NCBI RefSeq assembly: GCF_016887965.1
Contig: NZ_JAFDVD010000027.1
Span: 1-64,000, forward strand
Direction: 5' to 3'
Length of the DNA: 64,000 bases
Source of the DNA: Phycicoccus sonneratiae
GTDB taxonomy: Bacteria; Actinomycetota; Actinomycetes; Actinomycetales; Dermatophilaceae
Part shown: piece by piece, positions 25,943 through 33,890 of the stretch
Layout of the letters: each line of letters starts with the position of its first letter
Position numbering within the stretch: the stretch's first letter is position 1
Position numbers and translations under genes: made by a program
Notes under the pieces: generated by a model
Database searches by the model: none
What the model was told of the DNA's origin: nothing
Seen by the model: only the letters and a program-made list of their open reading frames with translations

Positions 25943-26799
25943 GCGGGCTGCGGCAGGGCGTCGTCCTCCTCACCGACGAGCCGTGGCGCGAGAGCGCCCC
26001 ACGCTGGCGGGCCGTCGAGGAGATGGGCTTCGACCACGCGTGGACCTACGACCACCTCGTCTGGGGCGGCCTCCCCGACAGCCCGTGGTTCAGCGCGCTG
26101 CCCACGCTGGCGGCCGCGGCGGGCGTCACCGAGCGCATCGGCCTCGGCACCTTCGTCTCCTCGCCCAACCAGAACCACCCGTACACGTACGCCCGCGACG
26201 TCATCACCCTCGACGACCTCACGGGGGGCCGGTTCCTCTGCGGTCTCGGCACCGGGGGCGACCTCGACTCCCGGCTCCTCGGGGCCGACCTCGTCCTGCG
26301 CCAGCGGGTCGAGCGCTTCCACGAGTTCGTCCCCCTCCTCGACCGGCTGCTGCGCGAGGACCACGTCACGCACGACGGTGAGTGGTACACCACGCGGGAC
26401 GCCCGCACCCTCCCCGGCCCGGTGCGCCACCGGGTGCCCCTGCTCGTCGCGGCCAACGGCCCCCGGTCCATCCGGCTCGCCGCCGCGCACGCCGACGGAT
26501 GGGTCACCTACGGCGGGAAGGGCGACACGCTCGATGCGTGGTTCGCCCACGTCGCCGAGCTCGTCGAGCGCTTCGAGGCCGCCGTCGCGGAGTCCGGGCG
26601 CGGCCCGCTCGACCGCTACCTCTCCCTCGACTCCTCGCCCCGGTTCTCGCTCGAGTCGGCCGGCCTGCACGCCGAGATGACCGGCCGGGCCGCCGCGCTG
26701 GGCTTCACCGACGTCGTCGTCCACTGGCCGCGGGCGGAGGGCCCGTACGCGGGCGACCCCGCCGTCCTCGAGGAGGTGGCGGGGTCGCTCGGGGCGTGA
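25939..26799 (+). CDS. LLM-class flavin-dependent oxidoreductase
   Basis: This 286-residue luciferase-like protein has GVVLLTDEPWRES at the start, AVEEMGFDHAWTYDHLVW, GLGTFVSSPNQNHPYTYARDVITLD and GGRFLCGLGTGGDL. The cofactor may be FMN or F420. GTG overlaps the preceding stop, so it is made together with the sterol-carrier-like protein, which suggests a common substrate. It converges with rskA, 4 nt apart. Confidence 0.85.
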   Translation: MSGLRQGVVLLTDEPWRESAPRWRAVEEMGFDHAWTYDHLVWGGLPDSPWFSALPTLAAAAGVTERIGLGTFVSSPNQNHPYTYARDVITLDDLTGGRFLCGLGTGGDLDSRLLGADLVLRQRVERFHEFVPLLDRLLREDHVTHDGEWYTTRDARTLPGPVRHRVPLLVAANGPRSIRLAAAHADGWVTYGGKGDTLDAWFAHVAELVERFEAAVAESGRGPLDRYLSLDSSPRFSLESAGLHAEMTGRAAALGFTDVVVHWPRAEGPYAGDPAVLEEVAGSLGA

Positions 26800-26803
26800 C
26801 GCG

Positions 26804-27553
26804 TCAGGCGACGGCCATCACCATGATCGGGTCGGTCGTCGGGGCCTGCGAGCCACCGGTCGGCTCGACGGTGACGCCCACCGCGGACGCGCCGTCGATG
26901 CCACCCTCGAGCACGGCTTCGCCGTGGCCGTCGGCGCCGGCGGTGAGGAAGCCGGCCGAGCGGGCGACCTCGTCGGAGCCGACGTACCAGAGCTGGTAGG
27001 TCTTGCCGTCGGGCGCGGGGGGCATCCCGGCGACGGTGATGGCCGAGCGGTCGAGCCGCCGGCTGTAGGCGAGCGTCGCGGTCACCGCACCCTTGTGGCT
27101 CGTGACCGTGGCCGCGTCGTCGGCCCGTTCGACCTGCTGCACCGCGCTGAGGGTCGGCGCGTCGCCGGACCAGGGGCTCCAGGCGATGCCGCCCACCGCG
27201 ATGGCGGCGGCGGCCGCCGCGGCAGCCAGCCAGGTGCTCGCGCGACGGAACAGGGGCACGACCGGGGCCACGGGCGTGGACGGGTCGTCGGCGGCGGAGA
27301 CGAGCGAGGAGTCGGTGACCAGGGGAGGCAGTGGCCGGACCTGGGCGATGCCGGCGAGCACGGACGTGCGGAGGGACGCCGGTGGCGTCGCCTCCCCGAG
27401 GACGGCGAGCGAGTGGGCGGCATCGCTGAGCTCGGCGACCTCCGCGCGGCAGGCGTCGCAGACCGACAGGTGGTGCTCGAACGACTCGCGCTCGGCGCGG
27501 TCGAGCGCGTCGACCGCGTACGCACCGCTGAGGTGGTGCAGATCGGGGCTCAT
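26804..27553 (-). CDS. rskA: Anti-sigma-K factor
   Basis: This 249-residue RskA-type membrane protein has an N-terminal zinc-binding anti-sigma domain with HHLSVCDACRAE (HxxxCxxC), a single membrane helix near residues 108-125 (WLAAAAAAAAIAVGGIAW) and an extracytoplasmic domain with GKTYQLWYVG. In mycobacteria RskA holds SigK at the membrane until site-1/2 proteolysis releases it. ATG overlaps the sigK stop (ATGA), giving matched amounts. Confidence 0.93.
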   Translation of the reverse strand: MSPDLHHLSGAYAVDALDRAERESFEHHLSVCDACRAEVAELSDAAHSLAVLGEATPPASLRTSVLAGIAQVRPLPPLVTDSSLVSAADDPSTPVAPVVPLFRRASTWLAAAAAAAAIAVGGIAWSPWSGDAPTLSAVQQVERADDAATVTSHKGAVTATLAYSRRLDRSAITVAGMPPAPDGKTYQLWYVGSDEVARSAGFLTAGADGHGEAVLEGGIDGASAVGVTVEPTGGSQAPTTDPIMVMAVA

Positions 27554-28152
27554 GCCGGTACTCCCAACGTGTCCCGGAGGCGGATGAGTCCGTCCCGGAT
27601 CCTGGTCTTCGCGGTGCCGAGGGGCAGGCCCAGCAGGCCGGCGACCTCGGTGTGCGTGTACCCACCGAGGTAGGCCAGCTCCACGGCGGAGCGCTGGGCC
27701 TCGGTGAGGGTGAGCAGGGCCTTGCGGACCCGCTGCGCCTCGAGGGCGGTGGTGGCGGCCTCCGAGGTCTCGTCGAACTCGACGGGGCGGGTGGCGGCCG
27801 CGTGGGCGTCGTCGCGCCGACGGGAGGCCTCGCTCGAGCGGACCCGGTCGACGGCCGCGCGGTGCGCGATGGTCATCAGCCATGAGAGGGCACTGCCCCG
27901 GGCGGGGTCGAAGCGGGCGCTGCTGCGCCACACGTCGAGGTAGACCTCCTGGGTCACCTCCTCCGACATCGCGTGGTCCCGGACGATCCGCAGGACCAGC
28001 CCGAACACCCGGCGGGAGGTGGCGTCGTAGAGGTCGGCGAAGGCCGCCTCGTCACCACGTGCCGACCGGCGGAGCAGCTCCGCGAGGTCGGCCGGGGAGG
28101 CGGCCGCCCCCCCGGACACCGAGGTTCGTGGTCCGGGGGAAGCAGCCGTCAT
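27550..28152 (-). CDS. sigK: ECF sigma factor SigK
   Basis: This 200-residue ECF sigma factor has region 2 (AFADLYDATSRRVFGLVLRI, DVWRSSARFDPARGSALSWL, AHRAAVDRVR) and region 4 (LTEAQRSAVELAYLGGYTHTEVA, GTAKTRIRDGLIRLRD). Its partner rskA overlaps downstream and a fasciclin lipoprotein lies 22 nt upstream, as in the mycobacterial sigK/mpt83 arrangement. The ATG at 28152 is chosen; in-frame ATGs at 28161 and 28164 are alternatives. Confidence 0.93.
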   Translation of the reverse strand: MTAASPGPRTSVSGGAAASPADLAELLRRSARGDEAAFADLYDATSRRVFGLVLRIVRDHAMSEEVTQEVYLDVWRSSARFDPARGSALSWLMTIAHRAAVDRVRSSEASRRRDDAHAAATRPVEFDETSEAATTALEAQRVRKALLTLTEAQRSAVELAYLGGYTHTEVAGLLGLPLGTAKTRIRDGLIRLRDTLGVPA

Positions 28153-28174
28153 GTCCTCCATCATCGCTGATCCG

Positions 28175-28816
28175 TCACATCTCCGGGACGAGAACCTTGT
28201 CGATGATGTACACGGTCGCGTTGGCGGTCTGCACGTTGCCGCAGACGACCTTGGCGTCACCCGGGGTGACGGTGAAGTCCTCGCCCGAGCCCATGACGTT
28301 GATCGACTTGCCGGAGAGGGTCTTGTGCTCGCCGGACAGCTGGTCCGGGGAGAGCCGGCCCTCGACGACGTGGTTGGTGAGGACGGTGGTGAGCAGGCCC
28401 TTGGGGTCGGCCATCGCCTTGTCGAGGGTCGCCTTGTCGAGCGCCGCGAACGCGTCGTCGGTCGGGGCGAAGACGGTGATGTCCTTCGCGCTGTTCAGCG
28501 TGTCGCCGAGGCCGGCCTCGCCGACCGCGGTGACGAGGGTCTTCAGGGCCGGGTTGTTGCTCGCGGCGGTGGCGACCGGGTCCTTGGACATGCCGTCGAA
28601 CGAGCCGGCACCACTGGTCGGGACACCGGCGCAGGCGGGGCCGAAGGGCTCGTCCATCGAGGAGCTCATCGACTCCGAGGGGCTGGCCGAGGGGGCCGCC
28701 GAGGTCATCGTGTCGCTCGAGCCGGAGCCCGAGCCGCTGTCGTCGGAGCCGCAGGCGGCGAGGGTCAGGGGGAGGGCCAGCGCCAGGGCGGCGACCGTCA
28801 GGCGGGTGGAACGCAT
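28175..28816 (-). CDS. Fasciclin-domain lipoprotein (MPT83/MPT70-like)
   Basis: This 213-residue secreted lipoprotein has a signal peptide with lipobox LTLAAC, a Ser/Met-rich linker and one fasciclin (FAS1) domain (about 75-213: ITVFAPTDDAFAAL, VLTNHVVEGRL, VYIIDKVLVP). Homologues in Mycobacterium (MPT70/MPT83) are the main SigK targets. AGGAG is 8 nt before the ATG. It heads the fasciclin-sigK-rskA operon. Adhesion is the usual role of FAS1 domains but is not proven here. Confidence 0.93.
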   Translation of the reverse strand: MRSTRLTVAALALALPLTLAACGSDDSGSGSGSSDTMTSAAPSASPSESMSSSMDEPFGPACAGVPTSGAGSFDGMSKDPVATAASNNPALKTLVTAVGEAGLGDTLNSAKDITVFAPTDDAFAALDKATLDKAMADPKGLLTTVLTNHVVEGRLSPDQLSGEHKTLSGKSINVMGSGEDFTVTPGDAKVVCGNVQTANATVYIIDKVLVPEM

Positions 28817-28860
28817 GGGGAGTGCTCCTTGATGGAGGGTGTCTTGCTTCGTACACCTGT

Positions 28861-28888
28861 CGTTCGAGGCGCCGTGCGACGCGGATTG
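28861..28888 (-). promoter_or_regulatory. Candidate SigK-type promoter
   Basis: On the minus strand CAATCC (28883-28888), a 16 nt spacer and CGAACG (28861-28866) resemble the mycobacterial SigK promoter (CCATCC / CCGAAT as I recall it). It lies about 45 nt upstream of the fasciclin gene and would make sigK autoregulated. Confidence 0.45.
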
Positions 28889-28962
28889 GTTGTGGGGCAA
28901 CTTTTCCGGCCGTTCCTGGTCACGAGTCGGTCACGGCCCGGGAGTGTGGCGTCGCGCACACG

Positions 28963-29002
28963 ACGACGCCCACCGGCTGCAGGTGCAGCCGGTGGGCGTC
29001 GT
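28963..29002 (-). terminator. Hairpin after molybdoenzyme gene
   Basis: Perfect 19 bp arms (28963-28981 and 28984-29002, ACGACGCCCACCGGCTGCA and its complement) are separated by 2 nt, 12 nt past the stop codon of the minus-strand oxidoreductase gene. It insulates that gene from the fasciclin promoter. Confidence 0.85.
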
Positions 29003-29014
29003 GGGCCGGAGAGG

Positions 29015-30619
29015 TCACTCGACGGTGACGATGACCGAGTGCCAGCCGGTCGCTCCCTTGGGGAACGGCGTCTGTCGTGCGTCGGTCTGGGCCTGCCCGT
29101 CCTCGTCGGTGGCCCGCACCTCGAGGGTGTGCCGCCCCGGCAGGGCGTCCCAGGGCAGGTACCACTGGCGCCAGTAGTCGATGCCGGCGTCCGGGCCGAG
29201 CCGCGTCTCCATCCAGCGGCCGCCGTCGACGCGCACCTCGACCTTCGCGACGCCGCGTTGCTGCGCCCAGGCGACGCCCCCGATGACGACCCGCCCGGCC
29301 GCGACCGTGGACAGCGGCTTCGGGGTGTCGATGCGGCTCTCGGTGTAGATCGGGGCGTCGGTGGCCCAGTCGCGGCCGGTCCAGTACGCGGTCTCCTTCG
29401 CGTACGTCGTCGCCGTGAGCTTCGTGAGCCACTTCGTCGCGCCGACGAAGCCGTAGAGGCCGGGGGTGACGAGCCGGGCGGGGAAGCCGTGCACCGGGGG
29501 GAGGGGCTCGCCGTTCATCCCGACGGCGACGAGGGCGTCGCGGTCGTCCATGAGGGCCTGGAGCGGTGTCGAGATGGTCATGCCCTCGGTGGAGGTGCTG
29601 AAGATCTGGTCGACTCCCTGCTGCACGCCGGCCCGCTCGAGGAGGTCGCGCACGCGCACCCCGAGCCAGCGGGCGCTGCTGATGTACGGTCCGCCGACCT
29701 CGTTCGAGACGCAGGTGAGGGTGATGTCCTTCTCGATCATCGGGAGGTCGAGCAGCTCGTCGAAGGACAGCGTGAAGGGGTTGTCGACCATCCCGTCGAT
29801 GCTCAGCTCCCACCCGGTCGTGCTGACCCGGGGGATGACGAGGGCGGTGTCGATCCGGTAGAAGGCGTCGTTCGCGGTGCGAAAGGAGGACACCCCCTTG
29901 ACCATCTCCTCCAGCCCCTGCGGCAGCGGCGGGAGCGGGGTGGCCGGGGTCGGGAGGACGACGTCGGAGGTCACCGTCGCACGGCGGACGAGGGCCTGGC
30001 CGAGCCCACCGCCCGTGGCGGCGACGGCGCCGAGGCCGGCCGCGGCGACGATGACCGAGCGCCGGCCGCTCGTGCCGTCGCCCGCGGCGGTGCGGTTCGG
30101 GCCCGCTCCGGCGGTCGGGTCGGCGTCGGCCGCCGCCCAGCGGTCGAGGGCCGCGAACAGCCACGACGCACCGAAGACGCCGACGAGGGCCGTGACCAGC
30201 CCGGGGAGGAGGTCGACGGGCTGGGCGGTCGGACGGGTGGCCGCCGCGGCGACGGCGAGCAGCGCGAGAACCCCGATGAGGGCGAGACCGAGGGTGCGCC
30301 GGGTGCGGGCCACGATGCCGATCGCGGCCGCGGCGAGGAGGGTGACGAGCGCGACCGACCCGATGAGGATCGGCTTGTCGGCCGTGCCGAAGGTCGAGAC
30401 CGCCCACTCCTTGACCGGCGTGGGGGTGGCGTCGATGACCGTCGAGCCGACGGCGAGCACGGGGGAGGCCTCCGGCGAGACGAGGCCCGCGACGAGGTGC
30501 CCGGCGCCGGCGCCGGCCGCGGTGGCCAGCAGGGCGCCGACCGCGTACCACCGACGGGACGCGCGACGGGCGTCCGTCGGGCGGGGTGGGCTCTGCGGGC
30601 TGGCCTGCGAGGTGGTCAT
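29015..30619 (-). CDS. Membrane-anchored molybdopterin oxidoreductase (sulfite oxidase family)
   Basis: This 534-residue protein has four predicted membrane helices in residues about 25-165, then a twin-arginine-like GRRSVIVAAAG stretch near 190, a sulfite-oxidase-type Mo-cofactor domain (about 265-410; LTCVSNEVGG with the likely Mo-ligand Cys, HGFPARLVTPGLYG, GATKWLTKL) and a C-terminal dimerisation domain. The catalytic part should face outside. It commonly neighbours sigK/fasciclin loci in actinobacteria. The substrate is unknown; methionine sulfoxide or sulfite-type chemistry is possible. Confidence 0.88.
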   Translation of the reverse strand: MTTSQASPQSPPRPTDARRASRRWYAVGALLATAAGAGAGHLVAGLVSPEASPVLAVGSTVIDATPTPVKEWAVSTFGTADKPILIGSVALVTLLAAAAIGIVARTRRTLGLALIGVLALLAVAAAATRPTAQPVDLLPGLVTALVGVFGASWLFAALDRWAAADADPTAGAGPNRTAAGDGTSGRRSVIVAAAGLGAVAATGGGLGQALVRRATVTSDVVLPTPATPLPPLPQGLEEMVKGVSSFRTANDAFYRIDTALVIPRVSTTGWELSIDGMVDNPFTLSFDELLDLPMIEKDITLTCVSNEVGGPYISSARWLGVRVRDLLERAGVQQGVDQIFSTSTEGMTISTPLQALMDDRDALVAVGMNGEPLPPVHGFPARLVTPGLYGFVGATKWLTKLTATTYAKETAYWTGRDWATDAPIYTESRIDTPKPLSTVAAGRVVIGGVAWAQQRGVAKVEVRVDGGRWMETRLGPDAGIDYWRQWYLPWDALPGRHTLEVRATDEDGQAQTDARQTPFPKGATGWHSVIVTVE

Positions 30620-30732
30620 GTCGTCGGTTCGGAGCGGACGAGGGCGGCGGATGGTCGGACGACGCGTCTCACGAGGGGGTGCACGCCCTCCAGTGTGGGC
30701 GGCCCGGGGCCGGTGCGGGAGGTGGCGGGCCG

Positions 30733-30738
30733 TACCGT
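30733..30738 (+). promoter_or_regulatory. -10 box of membrane-protein/purF operon
   Basis: TACCGT is 7 nt before the GTG at 30746. AAGGA also occurs but only 2 nt before the start, too close for a ribosome-binding site, so a leaderless start is more likely. Confidence 0.4.
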
Positions 30739-30745
30739 AAGGACC

Positions 30746-30988
30746 GTGAAACCTGCCCGGCGTCCCCGCTTCCTCCCGTTCATCCTCACGGGTGCGGTCC
30801 TCGGTTTCGCGCTCGGCGCCGCGATCGCCGACTTCGGGTGGCTCGAGGACACCGACACGGCGTTGGCGCAGAACCAGTACTCGCCCACCGCCGCTATCGG
30901 CTACCTCGGCCTCCTCGGCGCGGCCCTGCTGGCGCTCGTCGCGGCGCTCGTCGCCCTGTTCGTCGAGCGGTTGTCCCGACGCCCCTGA
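30746..30988 (+). CDS. Small two-helix membrane protein upstream of purF
   Basis: This 80-residue protein has two hydrophobic segments (FILTGAVLGFALGAAIADF and a GYLGLLGAALLALVAAL stretch) and a basic end. Proteins of this pattern stand upstream of purF in other actinobacteria. The function is unknown. It lies 25 nt before purF and is probably in the same transcript. Confidence 0.65.
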   Translation: MKPARRPRFLPFILTGAVLGFALGAAIADFGWLEDTDTALAQNQYSPTAAIGYLGLLGAALLALVAALVALFVERLSRRP

Positions 30989-31013
30989 CCGACCCCGTGA
31001 GAGGATGGAGCAC

Positions 31014-32642
31014 GTGCCACGCGGAGACGGACGCCTCAGCCACGACCTGCTTCCCGGTGAGAAGGGCCCCCAGGACGCCTGCGGGGTGTTCGGGGTCTGG
31101 GCCCCCGGCGAGGACGTCGCCAAGCTGACCTACTACGGGCTCTACGCGCTCCAGCACCGCGGCCAGGAGTCGGCGGGCATCGCGACCTCCGACGGCAAGC
31201 GGCTCCTCGTCTACAAGGACATGGGGCTGGTGTCGCAGGTCTTCGACGAGCGCTCGCTCGCCTCGCTGCGCGGGCACCTCGCCGTCGGCCACTGCCGCTA
31301 CTCGACGACCGGCGGGTCGACCTGGGAGAACGCCCAGCCCACCCTCGACGGGCACGACGGCAGCACGGTCGCGCTGGCGCACAACGGCAACCTCATCAAC
31401 TCCGCCGAGCTGCGCGACGTCGTCCTCGGCCGGCGGGTCGAGGGCCACCGCGGCGAGATGGCGCGCGGCAACACCACCGACACCGCGCTCGTCACCGCCC
31501 TGCTCACCGCCGACCCCGACCGCACCGTCGAGGCCGCGGCCCTCGAGGTGCTGCCGCTGCTGCGCGGCGCCTTCTGCCTCGTCTTCATGGACGAGCACAC
31601 CCTCTACGCCGCCCGCGACCCCCAGGGCATCCGGCCGCTCGTCATCGGGCGGCTCGAGCGCGGCTGGGTCGTCGCGTCCGAGACCGCAGCGCTCGACATC
31701 GTCGGTGCCTCGTTCGTCCGCGAGGTCGAGCCCGGCGAGCTCATCGCCGTCGACGAGGACGGCCTGCGCTCGCAGCACTTCGCGCAGGCCCAGCCCAAGG
31801 GGTGCGTCTTCGAGTACGTGTACCTCGCGCGGCCGGACACGACGATCGCGGGGCAGGTCGTCCACGAGTCGCGGGTCGAGATGGGACGGGCGCTGGCGCG
31901 CGAGCACCCGGTCGAGGCCGACCTCGTGATGCCGACGCCCGAGTCGGGGACACCGGCGGCCATCGGGTACGCGCAGGAGTCGGGGATCCCGTACGGGCAG
32001 GGGCTGGTCAAGAACTCGTACGTCGGGCGGACCTTCATCGCGCCGTCGCAGACCATCCGGCAGCTCGGTATCCGGTTGAAGCTCAACCCTCTTCGTGACG
32101 TCATCAAGGGCAAGCGGCTCGTGGTCGTCGACGACTCGATCGTCCGGGGCAACACGCAGCGAGCGCTCGTGCGGATGCTGCGCGAGGCCGGGGCCGCCGA
32201 GGTGCACGTGCGCATCTCGTCGCCGCCGGTGCGCTGGCCGTGCTTCTACGGCATCGACTTCGCGACGCGTGCCGAGCTGATCGCCACCGGGCTCGGGGTC
32301 GACGAGGTGTGCAACTCGATCGGCGCCGACAGCCTCGGGTACATCTCCGAGGACGGGATGGTCGCGGCCACGAACCAGCCGCGCGAGCGCCTGTGCACGG
32401 CGTGCTTCACCGGCTCCTACCCCGTCGCGCTGCCCGAGGACGGCCGGCTCGGCAAGGGGGTCCTCGAGCTCGAGCTGCCGCTGGGTGACGGCGTCGGCGG
32501 GGACGGTGACGGCGGTGGTCGCGCCGTCGGCGAGCGCCACCCGCACCGGCAGGCCCCGCTCGTCGACGTGCCGGTGCTCGACGTCGAGGGGGTCCCGACC
32601 TCCGCCGGGGGTGGCGCGGCCGAGGCCGTCCTCCGCCCCTGA
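31014..32642 (+). CDS. purF: Amidophosphoribosyltransferase
   Basis: This 542-residue enzyme catalyses the committed step of purine synthesis, PRPP plus glutamine to phosphoribosylamine. A propeptide of about 22 residues precedes the nucleophile (DACGVFGVWAPGED). The PRPP motif is VVVDDSIVRGNT. Four cysteines (PCFYGIDF, VCNSIG, CTAC) fit the B. subtilis-type Fe-S class. After the conserved end (GVLELELPLG) there is an unusual 55-residue Gly/His-rich tail. GTG at 31014 is preferred; ATG at 31005 is an alternative. purM, its usual neighbour, is absent. Confidence 0.97.
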   Translation: MPRGDGRLSHDLLPGEKGPQDACGVFGVWAPGEDVAKLTYYGLYALQHRGQESAGIATSDGKRLLVYKDMGLVSQVFDERSLASLRGHLAVGHCRYSTTGGSTWENAQPTLDGHDGSTVALAHNGNLINSAELRDVVLGRRVEGHRGEMARGNTTDTALVTALLTADPDRTVEAAALEVLPLLRGAFCLVFMDEHTLYAARDPQGIRPLVIGRLERGWVVASETAALDIVGASFVREVEPGELIAVDEDGLRSQHFAQAQPKGCVFEYVYLARPDTTIAGQVVHESRVEMGRALAREHPVEADLVMPTPESGTPAAIGYAQESGIPYGQGLVKNSYVGRTFIAPSQTIRQLGIRLKLNPLRDVIKGKRLVVVDDSIVRGNTQRALVRMLREAGAAEVHVRISSPPVRWPCFYGIDFATRAELIATGLGVDEVCNSIGADSLGYISEDGMVAATNQPRERLCTACFTGSYPVALPEDGRLGKGVLELELPLGDGVGGDGDGGGRAVGERHPHRQAPLVDVPVLDVEGVPTSAGGGAAEAVLRP

Positions 32643-32669
32643 CGGCTCCCGGCTCCCGGCTCCCTCGGG

Positions 32670-32712
32670 TCGAGGTGAAACCCGACCGGATGCGGGTCGC
32701 CCTTCACCTCGA
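32670..32712 (+). repeat. REP-like element A1
   Basis: This 43 nt unit has outer arms TCGAGGTGAA/TTCACCTCGA and an inner stem ACCCG/CGGGT. It is identical to A2 and differs from A3 by two bases. It lies between the converging 3' ends of purF and the next gene. Confidence 0.9.
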
Positions 32713-32732
32713 ACCAAGTGAGGGCTGCGCGG

Positions 32733-32775
32733 TCGAGGTGAAACCCGACCGGATGCGGGTCGCCCTTCACCTCGA
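32733..32775 (+). repeat. REP-like element A2
   Basis: This is the second copy in the same orientation, 20 nt after A1, identical in sequence over 43 nt. A1 and A2 thus form a direct tandem with a short unique spacer. Confidence 0.9.
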
Positions 32776-32790
32776 ACGGGCACCAGCCGG

Positions 32791-33741
32791 TCAGGCCGAG
32801 CGCTGGACGCGGTGCCAGTACGCGGCGCAGATCTGGTCGAGGTAGGCCTCTGGCGTGAGGCGCCAGCCGAGGAGGCCGACCCGCAGGACGAGCGAGGCGC
32901 CCAGGGCCACGGAGTTCTGGCGCAGGGTGTCGTCCGAGGTCGCGAGGGCCAGCAGGTGCCCGGTGCCGTCGACCTCGACGACCAGGCGGGCCTCCGGCCA
33001 CTCGAGGTCGAGGTACGCCCGTCCGTCCGGGAGACGCCGCACCGTCTGTCGCGCGGGCGGCGGCAGGCCCCGGCGCAGGCACGCCGCCGCGACGTCGAGC
33101 TCGCCGAGCGAGTGGGCGCCGTCGGCCACGTCGGAGACGACCTGGCGGACGAAGGCCCGGCGGCTCCTGCCCCGGACGCGACCGACCGCGTCGAGCAGCT
33201 GCGCACCGGTGCACAGCCGCTGCTGCACAGGCATGACGAGGAGCAACGCCGCCTGCGGGTCGCTGACCGCCCAGTGGGCCGCACGCACCGCCGCGACCGC
33301 CGGCCGCGTGCGGGGGAGCCCGCCGGCCACGAGCTCGCCGTCGACCCGCCGGACGACCTTGTGGAGGTGGACACCGTCGACGGGGCAGACCTCGGCGGTG
33401 TGCTTGACGGACACGTGGACGACGTCGTCGTCGAACCCGGTCATGCCGGCGTGCTGGAGCGCGGTCACGCCGTCGACGGCGGCGATGTCGGCACCGACCT
33501 CCCAGACCGCACGCCACCGGTGCGCGAGCGGGCCGAGCGCTCCGGTGACCGTGGCGACGGTCTGCACCCCGTGCAGGGCCCAGCGACCGGCGGCCACCTC
33601 GCGACGGACCATCCGGTGGTCGACACCGACCGTGCGGAGCAGCCCGCGCGAGACGACACCGTCGAACTCGTCGGCCAGGGCGCGTGACCGCTCGCGGCGA
33701 CGGCGCACCGGCTCGCGGTGCGGTGACTTGGCGTCCATCAT
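32791..33741 (-). CDS. AbiEi-like/DUF559-like hypothetical protein
   Basis: This 316-residue protein appears to have two parts: an N-terminal winged-helix region like the AbiEi antitoxin-domain group (DEFDGVVSRGLLRTVGVDH, RREVAAGRWAL) and a C-terminal Vsr/DUF559-like nuclease-fold region (AYLDLEWPEARLVVEVDGTGH). Such fusions are common in actinobacteria and usually stand alone without an AbiEii toxin, as here. The function is unknown. TAGGATG overlaps the start at 33741, so the exact start is unsure (33738 is possible). REP-like repeats lie on both sides. Confidence 0.65.
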   Translation of the reverse strand: MMDAKSPHREPVRRRRERSRALADEFDGVVSRGLLRTVGVDHRMVRREVAAGRWALHGVQTVATVTGALGPLAHRWRAVWEVGADIAAVDGVTALQHAGMTGFDDDVVHVSVKHTAEVCPVDGVHLHKVVRRVDGELVAGGLPRTRPAVAAVRAAHWAVSDPQAALLLVMPVQQRLCTGAQLLDAVGRVRGRSRRAFVRQVVSDVADGAHSLGELDVAAACLRRGLPPPARQTVRRLPDGRAYLDLEWPEARLVVEVDGTGHLLALATSDDTLRQNSVALGASLVLRVGLLGWRLTPEAYLDQICAAYWHRVQRSA

Positions 33742-33830
33742 CCTACGGTGCCGCGCGCCCGACCCGGACGCCTCAGCGGATGACGGACCTGTGGACGACG
33801 GCCCGTCGGTCGTCGCCTGTGGACGACGGG

Positions 33831-33873
33831 TCGAGGTGAAACCCGACCGGATGTCGGTCGCCCTTCACCTCGA
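33831..33873 (+). repeat. REP-like element A3
   Basis: This third copy (43 nt) has the same orientation as A1/A2 and differs only in the inner loop (ATGTCGG for ATGCGGG). It lies 18 nt from the stop of the amino-acid permease. Just before it a 14 nt direct repeat CCTGTGGACGACGG occurs twice. Confidence 0.88.
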
Positions 33874-33890
33874 CCCGGGGGGGCGAAGCG

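Noticed and set aside
28151-30700. Plus-strand open frame running antisense to the fasciclin and molybdoenzyme genes
   Set aside because: It overlaps two well-supported genes; only its last 80 codons (30746-30988) are convincing as a separate small membrane protein.
32791-33741. Complete AbiE phage-defence system
   Set aside because: There is no AbiEii nucleotidyltransferase gene beside it, so only an orphan AbiEi-like domain can be claimed.
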